Below, in pieces: positions 40,554 through 48,967 of a DNA stretch of 64,000 bases; positions within the stretch are counted from its first letter, which is position 1, and every line of letters begins with the position of its first letter. The DNA is from Labilithrix sp. (GTDB taxonomy: Bacteria; Myxococcota_A; Polyangia; Polyangiales; Polyangiaceae): NCBI GenBank assembly GCA_019637175.1, contig JAHBWD010000023.1, positions 1 to 64,000 on the forward strand. The letters run 5' to 3'. Under the pieces are notes generated by a model. It saw nothing but the letters and a program-made list of their open reading frames with translations, was not told the origin of the DNA and did no database searches. The position numbers and the translations under genes were made by a program.

Positions 40554-41483
40554 ATGAGAGCGTTGGTGACGGGAGGCGCAGGCTTCATCGGCTCGCACAT
40601 CGTGCAGCGGCTCGCCGACACGGGGCACGACGTCGTCGTGCTCGACAATTTCCTCACCGGCAAGAGAGAGAACCTCGCGGGGATTTCCGGCGTGAGGATC
40701 GTCGAGGACGACGTGCGTGACCCCAAGGCGGTCGAAGCGAGCGCCGCGGGCTGCGAGGTCATCTTCCACGAGGCCGCGATCGTCAGCGTGCCCTCGAGCG
40801 TCGAGCGGCCGCAGGAGTCGCACGACGTCAACATCCAAGGCACGCTGAACGTGCTCCAGGCCGCGCGCGTCGCGCGCGTGAGGCGCGTCGTCTTCGCCTC
40901 CTCGGCGGCGATCTACGGCGAAGAACCGACGCTGCCGAAGGTCGAGTCGATGCGTCCCGAGCCGATCTCGCCCTACGGCGTCGAGAAGATCACGAGCGAG
41001 CACTACCTCGCGACGTGGAGCAAGCTGTTCGGCGTCGAGACGGTGGCGCTCCGCTACTTCAACGTCTTCGGACCACGTCAAGACCCGAGCTCGCCCTACT
41101 CCGGCGTCATCAGCGTCTTCGTGGACCGCGTGCTCGCGGGGAAACCCATCACGTTCTTCGGCGACGGCACGCAATCTCGCGACTTCGTGTTCGTGGGCAA
41201 TGTCGTCGACGCCAACATCCTGGCCGCGACGAAGAGAGGCGTGTCCGGGGGCGTGTTCAACATCGCGTGCGGAGCTCGTACGACGCTCGTCGAGCTCGCC
41301 ACTCTCATCGAGCGCGCCGCTGGCCGCACCGTGGCGCGTTCGGTCGCGCCCGCACGCGCCGGCGACATCAAAGACTCGGTCGCCGACATCGATCGCGCAC
41401 GCGCCGAGCTCGGCTACGCGCCGAAGGTCGACGTCGAAGACGGACTGAGGCAGCTCGTCGACCATGTCCGCGCGTCGCGCTGA
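40554..41483 (+). CDS. NAD-dependent nucleotide-sugar epimerase/dehydratase (UDP-glucose 4-epimerase-like)
   Basis: Extended short-chain dehydrogenase, 309 residues. The NAD-binding GGAGFIGS (near 7-14), the catalytic YxxxK (SPYGVEK near 140-146), the SSAAIYG Ser/Thr site and LRYFNVFGPRQDP are characteristic of UDP-glucose/UDP-GlcNAc 4-epimerases. It would supply galactose-type or uronic sugars for envelope glycans; proximity to glmS fits amino-sugar supply. GAGGTG lies six bases before the ATG. Exact substrate cannot be told from sequence alone. Confidence 0.9.
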   Translation: MRALVTGGAGFIGSHIVQRLADTGHDVVVLDNFLTGKRENLAGISGVRIVEDDVRDPKAVEASAAGCEVIFHEAAIVSVPSSVERPQESHDVNIQGTLNVLQAARVARVRRVVFASSAAIYGEEPTLPKVESMRPEPISPYGVEKITSEHYLATWSKLFGVETVALRYFNVFGPRQDPSSPYSGVISVFVDRVLAGKPITFFGDGTQSRDFVFVGNVVDANILAATKRGVSGGVFNIACGARTTLVELATLIERAAGRTVARSVAPARAGDIKDSVADIDRARAELGYAPKVDVEDGLRQLVDHVRASR

Positions 41484-41512
41484 GCGTGCTCGCACGGAGG
41501 CGGTCGCAGGCC

Positions 41513-42751
41513 TCATCCCGTCAGAAGGGCGATCGCCTCGCGGAGCACCTCCTCCAGCGTGAGCACGTCGCGCTCGGCGTGCCGCGAGAAGATCGTCTCG
41601 AGCACCCGCTGCGTGTCTCGTCGCGGAAAGCCGAGATTCGCGAGCCCGCGACGGGCCTGGTACATCCGCTGGCGCAAGTGGATCTCTCGCGCGACGTGCG
41701 CCTTGCCAAAGACCTGCTCCGCGTGGAGCTGGTTGTGAGAGCGGCAGCGGACCCGCAGGTTCGCTGCCGCGTTCGTGCCGCCGAGCGCGCGGGCCTCGAC
41801 GTGGTCGAGCTCGAGGAACGCTCGCGAGGGGCAGCGCCTGCCTTGCCCGTCGACATACGTGCACTGCTCACCGTCGCGGGCGAAGACCTCTCGGCGCACC
41901 GCGCGGGCGACGCCCGTCTTCTCTCGCGAGGCAGCCGTCGGCGCGGCGGGCACGCTTGGCTCTCGCCGCGGGCGCGACGTCTTGGCGAGCCGCTCCTTCT
42001 CGAGCTTGACGAGCAGCGCGTCGAGCGCGCTCTCGAGCACGACCGCGAGGTCGCCGCTCGGATTGCGATGCCGCATCAGATCTCGCGCGCGCTCGAGCTT
42101 CTCGCGCACCTCCGTGCTGATCGTCATCTGCAGCTTGTGGCGCGAGGGCGACAGCGGCTCGAGGCGGGGACGCGGCGGAGCGGCCTCGTGCGGAGGGGCC
42201 TGGTGCGACCCGGCGTTTGCCGTCGCGACATCGGGCGCGGCGCTCGTGCGCGTCCCCACGCTGGCGGACGGACCGGCGTTGGCGCCGGGCTCGTTCGTCA
42301 CGACGCGCTCGGGCAGCTTGCGAATCTTCGCCGGCACATCGGGCCGCGGAGCCCGCCGCGCGAGAAGCTCCTCGACTTCGCGTTTGGTCTTTCCGCGTGT
42401 GGCGTCGACCAGCTCCGCGACCGTCGCCTCGGTGAGGTGATCGCGAAGGAGCACCACCGTCGAGAGCGTGATGTCGCCCCGGTCGATGTGCGCGAGAAGC
42501 GAAGGACATCGCTTCACCAGCCGCGCCGCCGTGATACGCCGATACGCCTCTCCTTCGCTCATGCCGAGCCTGCGCCGGCAGAAGTCGAAGAGCGAAGGAC
42601 AGGCGCGCTCGAGGTGGAGCCGCCGCTCTTCGATCTCGATCAGATACGCGATGAGCTTGGCGACGAGTCGCCGACCTTGCACGCAGATCGCCTCCACATG
42701 AGCGACGAGCTCGCGGTCCGAGAGATGTGCGGGGGAGAGTGTAGCTTCCAC
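41513..42751 (-). CDS. HNH endonuclease-domain protein
   Basis: Protein of 412 residues from GTG 42751. N-terminal region (about 1-110: ELVAHVEAICVQGRRLVAKL, LFDFCRRRLGMSEGEAYRRI) is helical and typical of the large family of HNH proteins in Polyangia. A Pro/Ala-rich linker and a second helical stretch precede the C-terminal HNH domain (about 295-355): CTYVDGQGRRC, LELDHVEARALGG, NLRVRCRSHN, with both zinc Cys pairs. Such genes are multicopy in these genomes and may be domesticated or mobile; nothing here shows mobility. An upstream GTG near 42784 is an alternative start. Confidence 0.82.
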   Translation of the reverse strand: MEATLSPAHLSDRELVAHVEAICVQGRRLVAKLIAYLIEIEERRLHLERACPSLFDFCRRRLGMSEGEAYRRITAARLVKRCPSLLAHIDRGDITLSTVVLLRDHLTEATVAELVDATRGKTKREVEELLARRAPRPDVPAKIRKLPERVVTNEPGANAGPSASVGTRTSAAPDVATANAGSHQAPPHEAAPPRPRLEPLSPSRHKLQMTISTEVREKLERARDLMRHRNPSGDLAVVLESALDALLVKLEKERLAKTSRPRREPSVPAAPTAASREKTGVARAVRREVFARDGEQCTYVDGQGRRCPSRAFLELDHVEARALGGTNAAANLRVRCRSHNQLHAEQVFGKAHVAREIHLRQRMYQARRGLANLGFPRRDTQRVLETIFSRHAERDVLTLEEVLREAIALLTG

Positions 42752-42854
42752 GTGGAGAGCTGAAGCACAGTCGAGGCCATGCACCGCACCGAGGAATGTC
42801 GGGGACTTGGCCGCGCGAGGTCCTGGCCGCGCCAATCGCGAGGGTGGCCGGGCC

Positions 42855-42880
42855 AGGGGGCATGCCAAGGCGAGCCCCCT
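42855..42880 (-). terminator. stem-loop at the end of the DUF481 gene
   Basis: AGGGGGC at 42855-42861 pairs with GCCCCCT at 42874-42880 around a 12-base loop; the stem starts within the stop codon of the DUF481 gene. A T-run is missing, so termination strength is doubtful. Confidence 0.3.
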
Positions 42881-43653
42881 CAGAAGGTGACGACGATCGA
42901 GTTCTTGATCTCCGCGTCCGTCGGCTTCACGTCGGTCGGAGGGCGACTGTCGTAGCGCACCGTCACCAACACCTTCACGGCCAGGCGCTTCGCGATCTCG
43001 GTCGTGAGCGCGCTCTCGAAGAGCACGCGAAAGTCGCCGAACGCGTCGAACCGGGGCTGAAGGTACGTCGTGCCGACGAGGCGAACGCGCGAGTCCATCT
43101 GCCACGTCGCCGTGAGGTAGTTGCTCCATCGATGGGCGACCACCACGGGATCGTCGGGCGCGCCCGCGGGCACGGCGATCCGCTCGTATTCGAGCATGTA
43201 CGCCATGCCATACGCCACGCGAACGTCTCGTTCGTCGGCGATCAGGAAGCGAGGGCCGGTTCCGATGAGCTCACGGAGGTTCAAGCGCTGGAACTTGTCC
43301 TGCTGCTGCTGAACGAAGGCCTCGGCCGCGAGCCACGGCAAGAGGTCGTAGTCGTACCTCAGGTGAATGAAGCTCTTCGAAACGCGCGTCTCCGAACCGA
43401 AGCGCGCGTAGTCGGCCTGCGTCGAGGCGAAGAAGGAGTTCCTGCGCCATCGAGCCGCGCCCATCGCGCCGGCGCCGACGACGAGGCTTTCGACGTTCCC
43501 CGTCCGTCCGGTGAACGACCCCTCGAGCGAGGCGAGCGCCGGCGAGAGCCTCAGGTCGTCGCGAAGGCGCTCGACGTTGATCTGAGCCCACGCGCGAGGG
43601 ACGCGACAAAACGAGAGGGCGACGAAGACGAGCGCGCCCGAGAAGACCCTCAC
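42880..43653 (-). CDS. DUF481-like outer-membrane beta-barrel protein
   Basis: Protein of 257 residues: signal peptide ending in AWAQ, then alternating amphipathic strands (LEGSFTGRTGNVESLVVGAG, FIHLRYDYDLLPWLAAEAFV as examples of strand pairs) and a C-terminal aromatic residue (VTF), the usual signal for BAM insertion. The pattern GSFTGRTGN near the start is typical of DUF481/YdiY-like barrels. Function unknown; often linked to stress or salt. It stands alone, divergent from the metallopeptidase gene. Confidence 0.82.
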   Translation of the reverse strand: MRVFSGALVFVALSFCRVPRAWAQINVERLRDDLRLSPALASLEGSFTGRTGNVESLVVGAGAMGAARWRRNSFFASTQADYARFGSETRVSKSFIHLRYDYDLLPWLAAEAFVQQQQDKFQRLNLRELIGTGPRFLIADERDVRVAYGMAYMLEYERIAVPAGAPDDPVVVAHRWSNYLTATWQMDSRVRLVGTTYLQPRFDAFGDFRVLFESALTTEIAKRLAVKVLVTVRYDSRPPTDVKPTDAEIKNSIVVTF

Positions 43654-43687
43654 AGCGCGAGCATCCTACCCCAGGAAAGCCGCCCAA

Positions 43688-43717
43688 TTGGCCGATCCGG
43701 CGGCCGGTCGCTAGGAT
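43688..43717 (+). promoter_or_regulatory. promoter of the metallopeptidase/ATP-grasp operon
   Basis: TTGGCC (43688-43693, four of six) and TAGGAT (43712-43717) are 18 bases apart. The predicted start near 43724 coincides with the GTG start codon, suggesting a leaderless transcript and supporting that start over ATG 43745. Confidence 0.4.
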
Positions 43718-43723
43718 CCCGCC

Positions 43724-44746
43724 GTGGCTCTGGCGTGGGAATCGATGACGGACGAAGAGCTGCTCAACGTCCGCATTTGCGATCTCGGCCTGAAGATCGA
43801 AGGCAGCGAGCTCGAGCCGCGCGTGCAGAAGCTCATGGCGTCACTCGAGTCGCGCGATCTCGCCGTGCGCCCCCTCTGCTATCTCGGCGCCGAGTGGCAG
43901 TCGCCCAACGAGGTGCCCGCGATCTGCATCCCGTTCTACCTCGCGCACCCGCGGCTTCGTCAGCTCGAGATGCACCAGATGATGGAGATCGAAGGCGGCA
44001 CCGCGGAGGCGTGCGACAAGCTCATCTTCCACGAGTCGGGGCACGCGGTCGATCACGCCTACAAGCTCTCGGTGCGAAAGGCGTGGCGCGACACCTTCGG
44101 CGATCCGCGCATCGACTACACGCCCGAGATCTACCACCACCGGCCGTACAGCAAGTCGTTCGTCATCCACCTACCGAACTGGTACGCGCAGTCGCATCCC
44201 GACGAAGACTTCGCCGAGACGTTCGCCGTGTGGCTCGCGAAGACGCCCGAAGAGTGGAAGAAGGAGTACGAGGGCTGGAAGGCGATCGAGAAGCTCGAGT
44301 ACGTCGACAAGACGATGCGCGGCGTCGCCAAAGTGCCGCCGAAGGTCACGCGACGCGGGCCGCTGCTCTCCGAGGTTTCGAAGTCGAAGAAGACCCTCGG
44401 CCGGCACTACGCGTGGAAGCGCAAGGAGTGGTCTTCGAACTACCCCGACTTCTACGACGCGGATCTCCGTAAAATCTTTGGCGATCTCACGCCGGGCGAC
44501 GAGACTGCGGCGCGGTTCATGCGTCGCTACCGTCGATCGATCGTCACCGCCATCATGCGGTGGACCGGCGAGCGCAAGTACACCGTCGACCGCCTCGCGA
44601 CGAAGCTCATCGCGCGCGCCGAAGCGCTCAACCTCGGCACGCCGCGTGACGAGTCTGCGCTCTTGATCGACATCGGATCGTACCTCGCGGCCCTCGTCAG
44701 CAATTACCTGCACACGGGAAGGTTCAAGAAGAAGGTGCGACGGTGA
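43724..44746 (+). CDS. putative zinc metallopeptidase (Peptidase_Mx-like)
   Basis: Soluble protein of 340 residues. HESGH (near 104-108) followed by HPDEDFAETFAVWL (near 152-165) gives a zincin-like site: two His of HExxH-type and a distal Glu, as in the putative zinc-binding metallopeptidases of the Mx group. The N-terminal domain with RICDLGLKIEGS and the basic C-terminal about 100 residues are unassigned. No signal peptide, so cytoplasmic. The stop overlaps the ATP-grasp GTG (GTGA), so the two proteins are made together and probably act in one pathway. Confidence 0.8.
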   Translation: MALAWESMTDEELLNVRICDLGLKIEGSELEPRVQKLMASLESRDLAVRPLCYLGAEWQSPNEVPAICIPFYLAHPRLRQLEMHQMMEIEGGTAEACDKLIFHESGHAVDHAYKLSVRKAWRDTFGDPRIDYTPEIYHHRPYSKSFVIHLPNWYAQSHPDEDFAETFAVWLAKTPEEWKKEYEGWKAIEKLEYVDKTMRGVAKVPPKVTRRGPLLSEVSKSKKTLGRHYAWKRKEWSSNYPDFYDADLRKIFGDLTPGDETAARFMRRYRRSIVTAIMRWTGERKYTVDRLATKLIARAEALNLGTPRDESALLIDIGSYLAALVSNYLHTGRFKKKVRR

Positions 44747-45747
44747 AGGTACTCGTCCTCTTCGACGTGGACCGCGCCGTCGATCCCAACGAGGGCATCT
44801 CGATTCGCGCGCTGCGGCGCGAAGAGCAGAAGCCCACCGAGGCCGACGTGATCTCGTGCCTCCGAGCGCTTGGACACGACGTCGATCGGCTCGCCGTCTA
44901 CGACAACGTGCGCGACATGTTCGATCGGATCGCGAGCTTCAACCCTGACGTCGTCTTCAACCTCTGCGAGACGTTCTTCTTCGATCGCGCCCACGAGCCG
45001 AACATCCCCGCGATGCTCGACCTCATGAAGGTGAAGTACACCGGCGCCGGCCCCGAGGCGCTCCTCCTCTGCAAAGACAAGGCGCTCTGCAAGAAGCTCC
45101 TCGCGTTCCACGGCATCCGCGTGGCCGGCGACGTGGTGTCGACCCGCGCGCGCCCGCTGAAGAAGCTCCGCCGCTTCCGCTTCCCGGCGTTCGTCAAGCC
45201 GCTGGGCGAAGAAGGGAGCAACGGCATCAGCAAGGCGTCGTACGCGCCGACGGAAGCCGAGGCGATCGAGCGCGCGAACTTCATCCACGAGCGCTTCAAC
45301 TGCGACGCCCTCATCGAGGAGTACATCGAGGGACGCGAGCTGACCGTCAGCGTGCTCGGAAATCCGCGGCCGCTCCCGCTCCCGCCCCGCGAGACGTTCT
45401 TCGGCAAGGCCGACGACGACTCCGCCCCGAGGTTCGCCACGGCGCGCGCCAAGTGGGACGACGCCTATCGCCGCAAGTGGAAGATCCGCAACGACGCTCC
45501 CGATCCCTTCCCCAACGGCGCCGGCGAGCGCCTCGCGCGGATCGCGCGGAAGGCGTATCGCGTGCTCAAGGTGCGCGGGCTCGTGCGCCTCGATGTGCGT
45601 CTGCAAGAAGACGGACACGTCATCGTGATCGAGGTCAACCCCAACCCGTCGCTCGCGCGGGGCGACGACTTCGCCGCGTCTGCCGCGGCGGCGGGTCTCG
45701 ACTATGAAGCGCTGATCCAGCGCATCCTCGACAACGCCGTGCGCTGA
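44743..45747 (+). CDS. ATP-grasp ligase, D-alanine-D-alanine-ligase-like
   Basis: ATP-grasp enzyme of 334 residues resembling Ddl: KALCKKLLAFHGI, FPAFVKPLGEEGSNGIS with the ATP-binding Lys and Gly loop, ALIEEYIEGRELTVSVLG, and the metal-binding VRLDVRLQ and VIEVNPNPSL. It joins a carboxylate to an amine using ATP. It lacks the genetic setting of mur genes and instead is coupled to a metallopeptidase, so a role in making or tailoring a peptide-like compound is more likely than cell-wall synthesis. That is inference. Confidence 0.85.
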   Translation: MKVLVLFDVDRAVDPNEGISIRALRREEQKPTEADVISCLRALGHDVDRLAVYDNVRDMFDRIASFNPDVVFNLCETFFFDRAHEPNIPAMLDLMKVKYTGAGPEALLLCKDKALCKKLLAFHGIRVAGDVVSTRARPLKKLRRFRFPAFVKPLGEEGSNGISKASYAPTEAEAIERANFIHERFNCDALIEEYIEGRELTVSVLGNPRPLPLPPRETFFGKADDDSAPRFATARAKWDDAYRRKWKIRNDAPDPFPNGAGERLARIARKAYRVLKVRGLVRLDVRLQEDGHVIVIEVNPNPSLARGDDFAASAAAAGLDYEALIQRILDNAVR

Positions 45748-45775
45748 TCGGTCAGGCGCGCTAGACCTGAAGGGT

Positions 45776-46423
45776 ATGGAGAGCATCCGCCCGTCCGATC
45801 AGTCGCCCGACGTGCCCGACGCCGCGGCCGTGAAGCTCGCCGACACGCTGCGGGCCGCCGCCGCCGGAAGCGGCGCGGCGCAGCTCCTCTCGGCGTCGGC
45901 GACGCTCTTCGCCGCAGGGGGCAAGGCGATCCTCCCGGCGACGACGCAAGCGGCGGTGCGGAAGCTCGCCGAGGGCGGCGCCAAACGTGCGCTGGCGCAA
46001 GTGAGCGTCGCGCTCTTCGAGCCGGTCGCCGGTCTCGGCGCGCGACCGATCGCCGCGCTCGGCGCGCCGCCCGCCGTCGCTCGCGTGGCCGCTTCGAGCC
46101 TCGGCAAGCAGGCGGTACGCGCCGCGGCGAAGGAGGTCTTCAAGGGCGCAGGCAAGGCCGCAGGGATCGGATTCGTGATCGACGGCGCCGTCGCCACCGT
46201 CGAGGCGGCGTCCGCCGTCCGCGCCGGCCGCGCCGATCGCGCCGCCGCGGCCAAGCACGTCGCCAAGGAGGCGACCACCGGAGCGCTCGCGACCGGCGCC
46301 GGCGTGCTCCTCGGCGCGGGCCTGGTCGCGCTCACCGGCGGCGTCGCCACGCCGGTCGTCTTCGTGGTGGGCGCGCTCGGATCCATCGGGGCGAAGCGCT
46401 TCCTCCGTCGCGTGGTCAAGTAG
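45776..46423 (+). CDS. Ala/Gly-rich protein with glycine-zipper membrane hairpin
   Basis: Protein of 215 residues, very rich in Ala, Gly and Val. The first about 130 residues form amphipathic helices; the end (about 165-205) is a hydrophobic Gly-zipper hairpin (TGALATGAGVLLGAGLVALT, then TPVVFVVGALGSIG) with a basic tail RRVVK. Similar shapes occur in membrane-inserting toxins and Gly-zipper proteins, but I do not recognise a family. It starts 28 bases after the ATP-grasp gene on the same strand and may belong to that operon. The high-GC code favours Ala/Gly, so composition alone is weak evidence. Confidence 0.6.
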   Translation: MESIRPSDQSPDVPDAAAVKLADTLRAAAAGSGAAQLLSASATLFAAGGKAILPATTQAAVRKLAEGGAKRALAQVSVALFEPVAGLGARPIAALGAPPAVARVAASSLGKQAVRAAAKEVFKGAGKAAGIGFVIDGAVATVEAASAVRAGRADRAAAAKHVAKEATTGALATGAGVLLGAGLVALTGGVATPVVFVVGALGSIGAKRFLRRVVK

Positions 46424-46495
46424 CGCGTCGCGAGCGCGTCGACGGTCAGCGCGCATCGGGAGGGTGACCCGCGCGCGCCGCACGCAATCGCTCCC

Positions 46496-46521
46496 CCGGT
46501 GTGGTCCCTCCGGTGTGGTCC
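46496..46521 (+). repeat. direct repeat upstream of the glycosyltransferase gene
   Basis: CCGGTGTGGTCC occurs at 46496-46507 and again at 46510-46521, 14 bases apart. It covers the -35 region and spacer of the TATAGT promoter that follows, a position suited to an activator. Confidence 0.5.
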
Positions 46522-46526
46522 TTCGG

Positions 46527-46532
46527 TATAGT
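46527..46532 (+). promoter_or_regulatory. -10 element of the glycosyltransferase gene
   Basis: TATAGT (five of six to consensus) ends nine bases before ATG 46542, so the mRNA would start about three bases before the start codon. No -35 hexamer; the direct repeat occupies that place. Confidence 0.45.
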
Positions 46533-46541
46533 CACGCGCCG

Positions 46542-48866
46542 ATGGGGAAGCTGAGCGGGCCGCTCGACGCAGAGAACACGCCTCGCGCGCGGTTCGTCGC
46601 GCTCCATGCGGTCGCGCTCGTTCCCGCCGTCATGCTCGCGGCGTGCGCGATCTCGCGACGGTGGATGGACGATGATGCCTTCATCAACTTGCGCGTCGTC
46701 CGTCACGTGCTCGAAGGCCATGGTCCGGTCTTCAACATCGGCGATCGCGTGGAGGTCTACACCAGCGCGCTCTGGCTTCTCATCCTCACGCTCCTCGGGG
46801 CCATCGGCGTCCGCCTCGAGATCGCCGCGGTGTGGGCGGGGATCGTCTTCAGCGTCCTCGGCCTCCTGCTCGCGCAGCTCGCGTGTCTCTCCGTCACGCG
46901 AGACGACGGCACGAGCCCAAGGCGCGCCGAGCGCATCCCGCTCCCGCTGGGCGCGCTCGTCGTCGCGTCTATCCCGGTCATGTGGGACTACGCGTCGGGT
47001 GGCCTCGAGACGGGGCTCACCTTCCTCTGGCTCGGGGCGTCGTTCTTCGCCGTCGTGCGCGTCGCCGATCGTAGGCCCGACGCGATGCGTCCGTGGATCG
47101 TCGCCGCGATCGTCGCCGGGCTCGGACCACTCGTCCGCCCCGAGCTCGCGCTCTACGCCGCCGGGTTCATCGCCTCGATGATCTCGGCGCTGAGGCCCGA
47201 GCCGCCGGAAGAGCGACCCGAAGCGCCCGAAGCGCCCGAAGCGCCCGAACTTCGACGCCGAGCAACGCGCATGATCCTCGCGGCGCTCGCGATCCCGCTC
47301 GCCTACCAGATCTTCCGCATGGGCTACTTCGCGGCGCTCACGCCGAACACCGCGATCGCGAAGGAAGCCTTCCGCTGGAACTGGCGGCAAGGCACCTGCT
47401 ACGCGAAGAACTTCTTCGGTCTCTACAAGCTGACGCCGCCGCTCGTCGCGCTCGGGCTCTTGTGGTTCTTGCGCGCGCGCGCTCTCTCCGATCGCACCGA
47501 CAGGATCGCGAGCGCGATGACGACCCCGGTGTTCATCGCTTCGCTCCACGGCTTCTACGTGGTGCTCATGGGCGGCGACTACATGCACGGTCGCATGTTC
47601 CTCCCCTGCGTCTTCGCCGCGTCGATGCCGGTCGCGATGGTCGCGATCCGCCCGCCGGACGCCGCCGATCGGCGAGGCTTCGTCATCCGCGCGGTCGCGG
47701 CGCTCGTGATCGTCGTCTGGGCGCCGATCTGCGCCGGCTTTCTCCGCGTCGATCGGGAGAACGTCTGCTACATCGGCGACGAGCGCGGCTGGTACGCGCG
47801 CGTCGCGAAGGTCGACAACCCCGTTCTCCTCGACGACTACGAGGCTCACCACTTTTACCGCGAGGCCACGAACCTCCTCGAGCGCGTGCGACGGAGTTGC
47901 CCGGAGGGCGCCGACCCGACGAGCGCCGGCTGCCGCGTGGTGCAGATCGGCGAGGCCCCCGAGTACGGGCTCCTGTCGCGCGGCACGTTCACGATGGCCG
48001 ACGCGATCGATGCGCGCATCGTCGGCGTCGTCGGCGCGACCGCCGTGGGGATCGTCGGCTACTACCTTCCTTCGAACGTCTACCTCGCCGATCACCACGG
48101 CCTCGGCGATCCGATCGGGTCGCGCATCGCCCTCGGCCCGCGTGGTCGTCCGGGGCACGAGAAGCAGCTCTCGAACGCGTGGATCGTCGCGCGGCTCTCG
48201 AAGGTCGACGGCCCGGAGGACGGCCTCGTCCGCGACGCGCGCGCGGCGCTCGCGTGCGCTCCGCTCGCCGATCTCGATCGCGCGACGCGCGCGCCGCTCA
48301 CCGCCGGGCGCTTCTTTTCGAACCTCACGAGCGCGTTCACGTTCCAGCGCCTGCGCGTCCCGAGCGACGCGACCGACGCCGCGGAGAAGCTCTGCGGGAT
48401 CCGTCCGCCACCCAAGATCACCGCAGGCGGCGCCGGCGGCTACCCCTATCGATGGACCTGCCCCGAGAGGATGACCCTCGGCGGCATCGGGATCTCGCTC
48501 GCCGACGCCACGGCCGAAGTCACGGAGCCTGGCCTCGCGTCGATCGAGGCGCACTGCCGCGGGGAGCGCGGCGCCACGATCGGCCCGCCCGTCGGAACGA
48601 AGAGCGGGCGCGCGTTCGACATCGTCTGCCCGCCGGGCGCCGTCGTCATCGGTCTGCACGGTCACGCCGACACCGTCGTGCGCGACGTCGGCGCGATCTG
48701 CTCACCGCCGTCGCGCGCAGCCGATCCCGAGAGCACGCCGGCCGTCGGCAGACCGGCGGGCGATCCGTTCCGGATCGTCTGCCAGGCCCCGATGGTGGCT
48801 GTCGGCATCGCCGGGGCCAAGGGGGCGCTCGTCGACGCCGTCGGCGTTCAGTGCGCAACGCCATGA
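46542..48866 (+). CDS. AftB-like polytopic glycosyltransferase fused to a lectin-like C-terminal domain
   Basis: Membrane protein of 774 residues. The N-terminal part (about 1-420) has about ten hydrophobic helices and the early motif WMDDDAFINLRVVRHVLEG, then GPVFNIGDRVEVYTS and LMGGDYMHGRMFLP, matching the GT-C enzymes related to mycobacterial AftB (GT89), which use polyprenyl-phosphate arabinose. A soluble region follows (about 420-630). The last about 135 residues contain three similar strands blocks ending in GIG/GLHG/GIAG and paired with Cys (VDAVGVQC), a beta-prism or jacalin-like fold by pattern. ATG 46542 fits the leaderless promoter. The sugar donor is unknown. Confidence 0.78.
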   Translation: MGKLSGPLDAENTPRARFVALHAVALVPAVMLAACAISRRWMDDDAFINLRVVRHVLEGHGPVFNIGDRVEVYTSALWLLILTLLGAIGVRLEIAAVWAGIVFSVLGLLLAQLACLSVTRDDGTSPRRAERIPLPLGALVVASIPVMWDYASGGLETGLTFLWLGASFFAVVRVADRRPDAMRPWIVAAIVAGLGPLVRPELALYAAGFIASMISALRPEPPEERPEAPEAPEAPELRRRATRMILAALAIPLAYQIFRMGYFAALTPNTAIAKEAFRWNWRQGTCYAKNFFGLYKLTPPLVALGLLWFLRARALSDRTDRIASAMTTPVFIASLHGFYVVLMGGDYMHGRMFLPCVFAASMPVAMVAIRPPDAADRRGFVIRAVAALVIVVWAPICAGFLRVDRENVCYIGDERGWYARVAKVDNPVLLDDYEAHHFYREATNLLERVRRSCPEGADPTSAGCRVVQIGEAPEYGLLSRGTFTMADAIDARIVGVVGATAVGIVGYYLPSNVYLADHHGLGDPIGSRIALGPRGRPGHEKQLSNAWIVARLSKVDGPEDGLVRDARAALACAPLADLDRATRAPLTAGRFFSNLTSAFTFQRLRVPSDATDAAEKLCGIRPPPKITAGGAGGYPYRWTCPERMTLGGIGISLADATAEVTEPGLASIEAHCRGERGATIGPPVGTKSGRAFDIVCPPGAVVIGLHGHADTVVRDVGAICSPPSRAADPESTPAVGRPAGDPFRIVCQAPMVAVGIAGAKGALVDAVGVQCATP

Positions 48867-48913
48867 TCTGCAACGTCTCCTAGACCTTCGACGAGCAAGG
48901 AGGCCGCCCTCTC

Positions 48914-48942
48914 TTGACTTCTGAAACTGACACGTCAGTATT
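48914..48942 (+). promoter_or_regulatory. promoter of the TetR/di-iron operon
   Basis: TTGACT (48914-48919, five of six) and AGTATT (48937-48942, weak) are 17 bases apart. The -10 lies against operator 1, so repressor binding would block RNA polymerase. The TTG inside the -35 is not the start codon. Confidence 0.45.
48926..48939. promoter_or_regulatory. TetR operator 1
   Basis: ACTGAC, AC, GTCAGT: a perfect 6+6 inverted repeat in the spacer of the tetR promoter. Centre-to-centre distance to operator 2 is 21 bases, two helical turns. Confidence 0.7.
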
Positions 48943-48946
48943 GGAA

Positions 48947-48960
48947 ACCGACACGTCAGT
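48947..48960. promoter_or_regulatory. TetR operator 2
   Basis: ACCGAC, AC, GTCAGT: same sequence as operator 1 with one changed base, eight bases before ATG 48968. Two in-phase sites suggest cooperative binding of two TetR dimers. Confidence 0.65.
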
Positions 48961-48967
48961 TCTGACC

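Noticed and set aside
40255..40560. glmS ribozyme or GlcN6P riboswitch
   Set aside because: No conserved core is recognisable and the likely transcript starts at the glmS ATG, leaving no leader.
41513..42751. HNH gene as part of a mobile element or restriction system
   Set aside because: No methylase, integrase, repeats or composition change nearby; similar HNH genes are common housekeeping-like genes in these bacteria.
48914..48967. TTG 48914 as start of the TetR gene
   Set aside because: The TTG is part of the -35 hexamer and the next codons are two operator palindromes; the conserved protein begins after ATG 48968.
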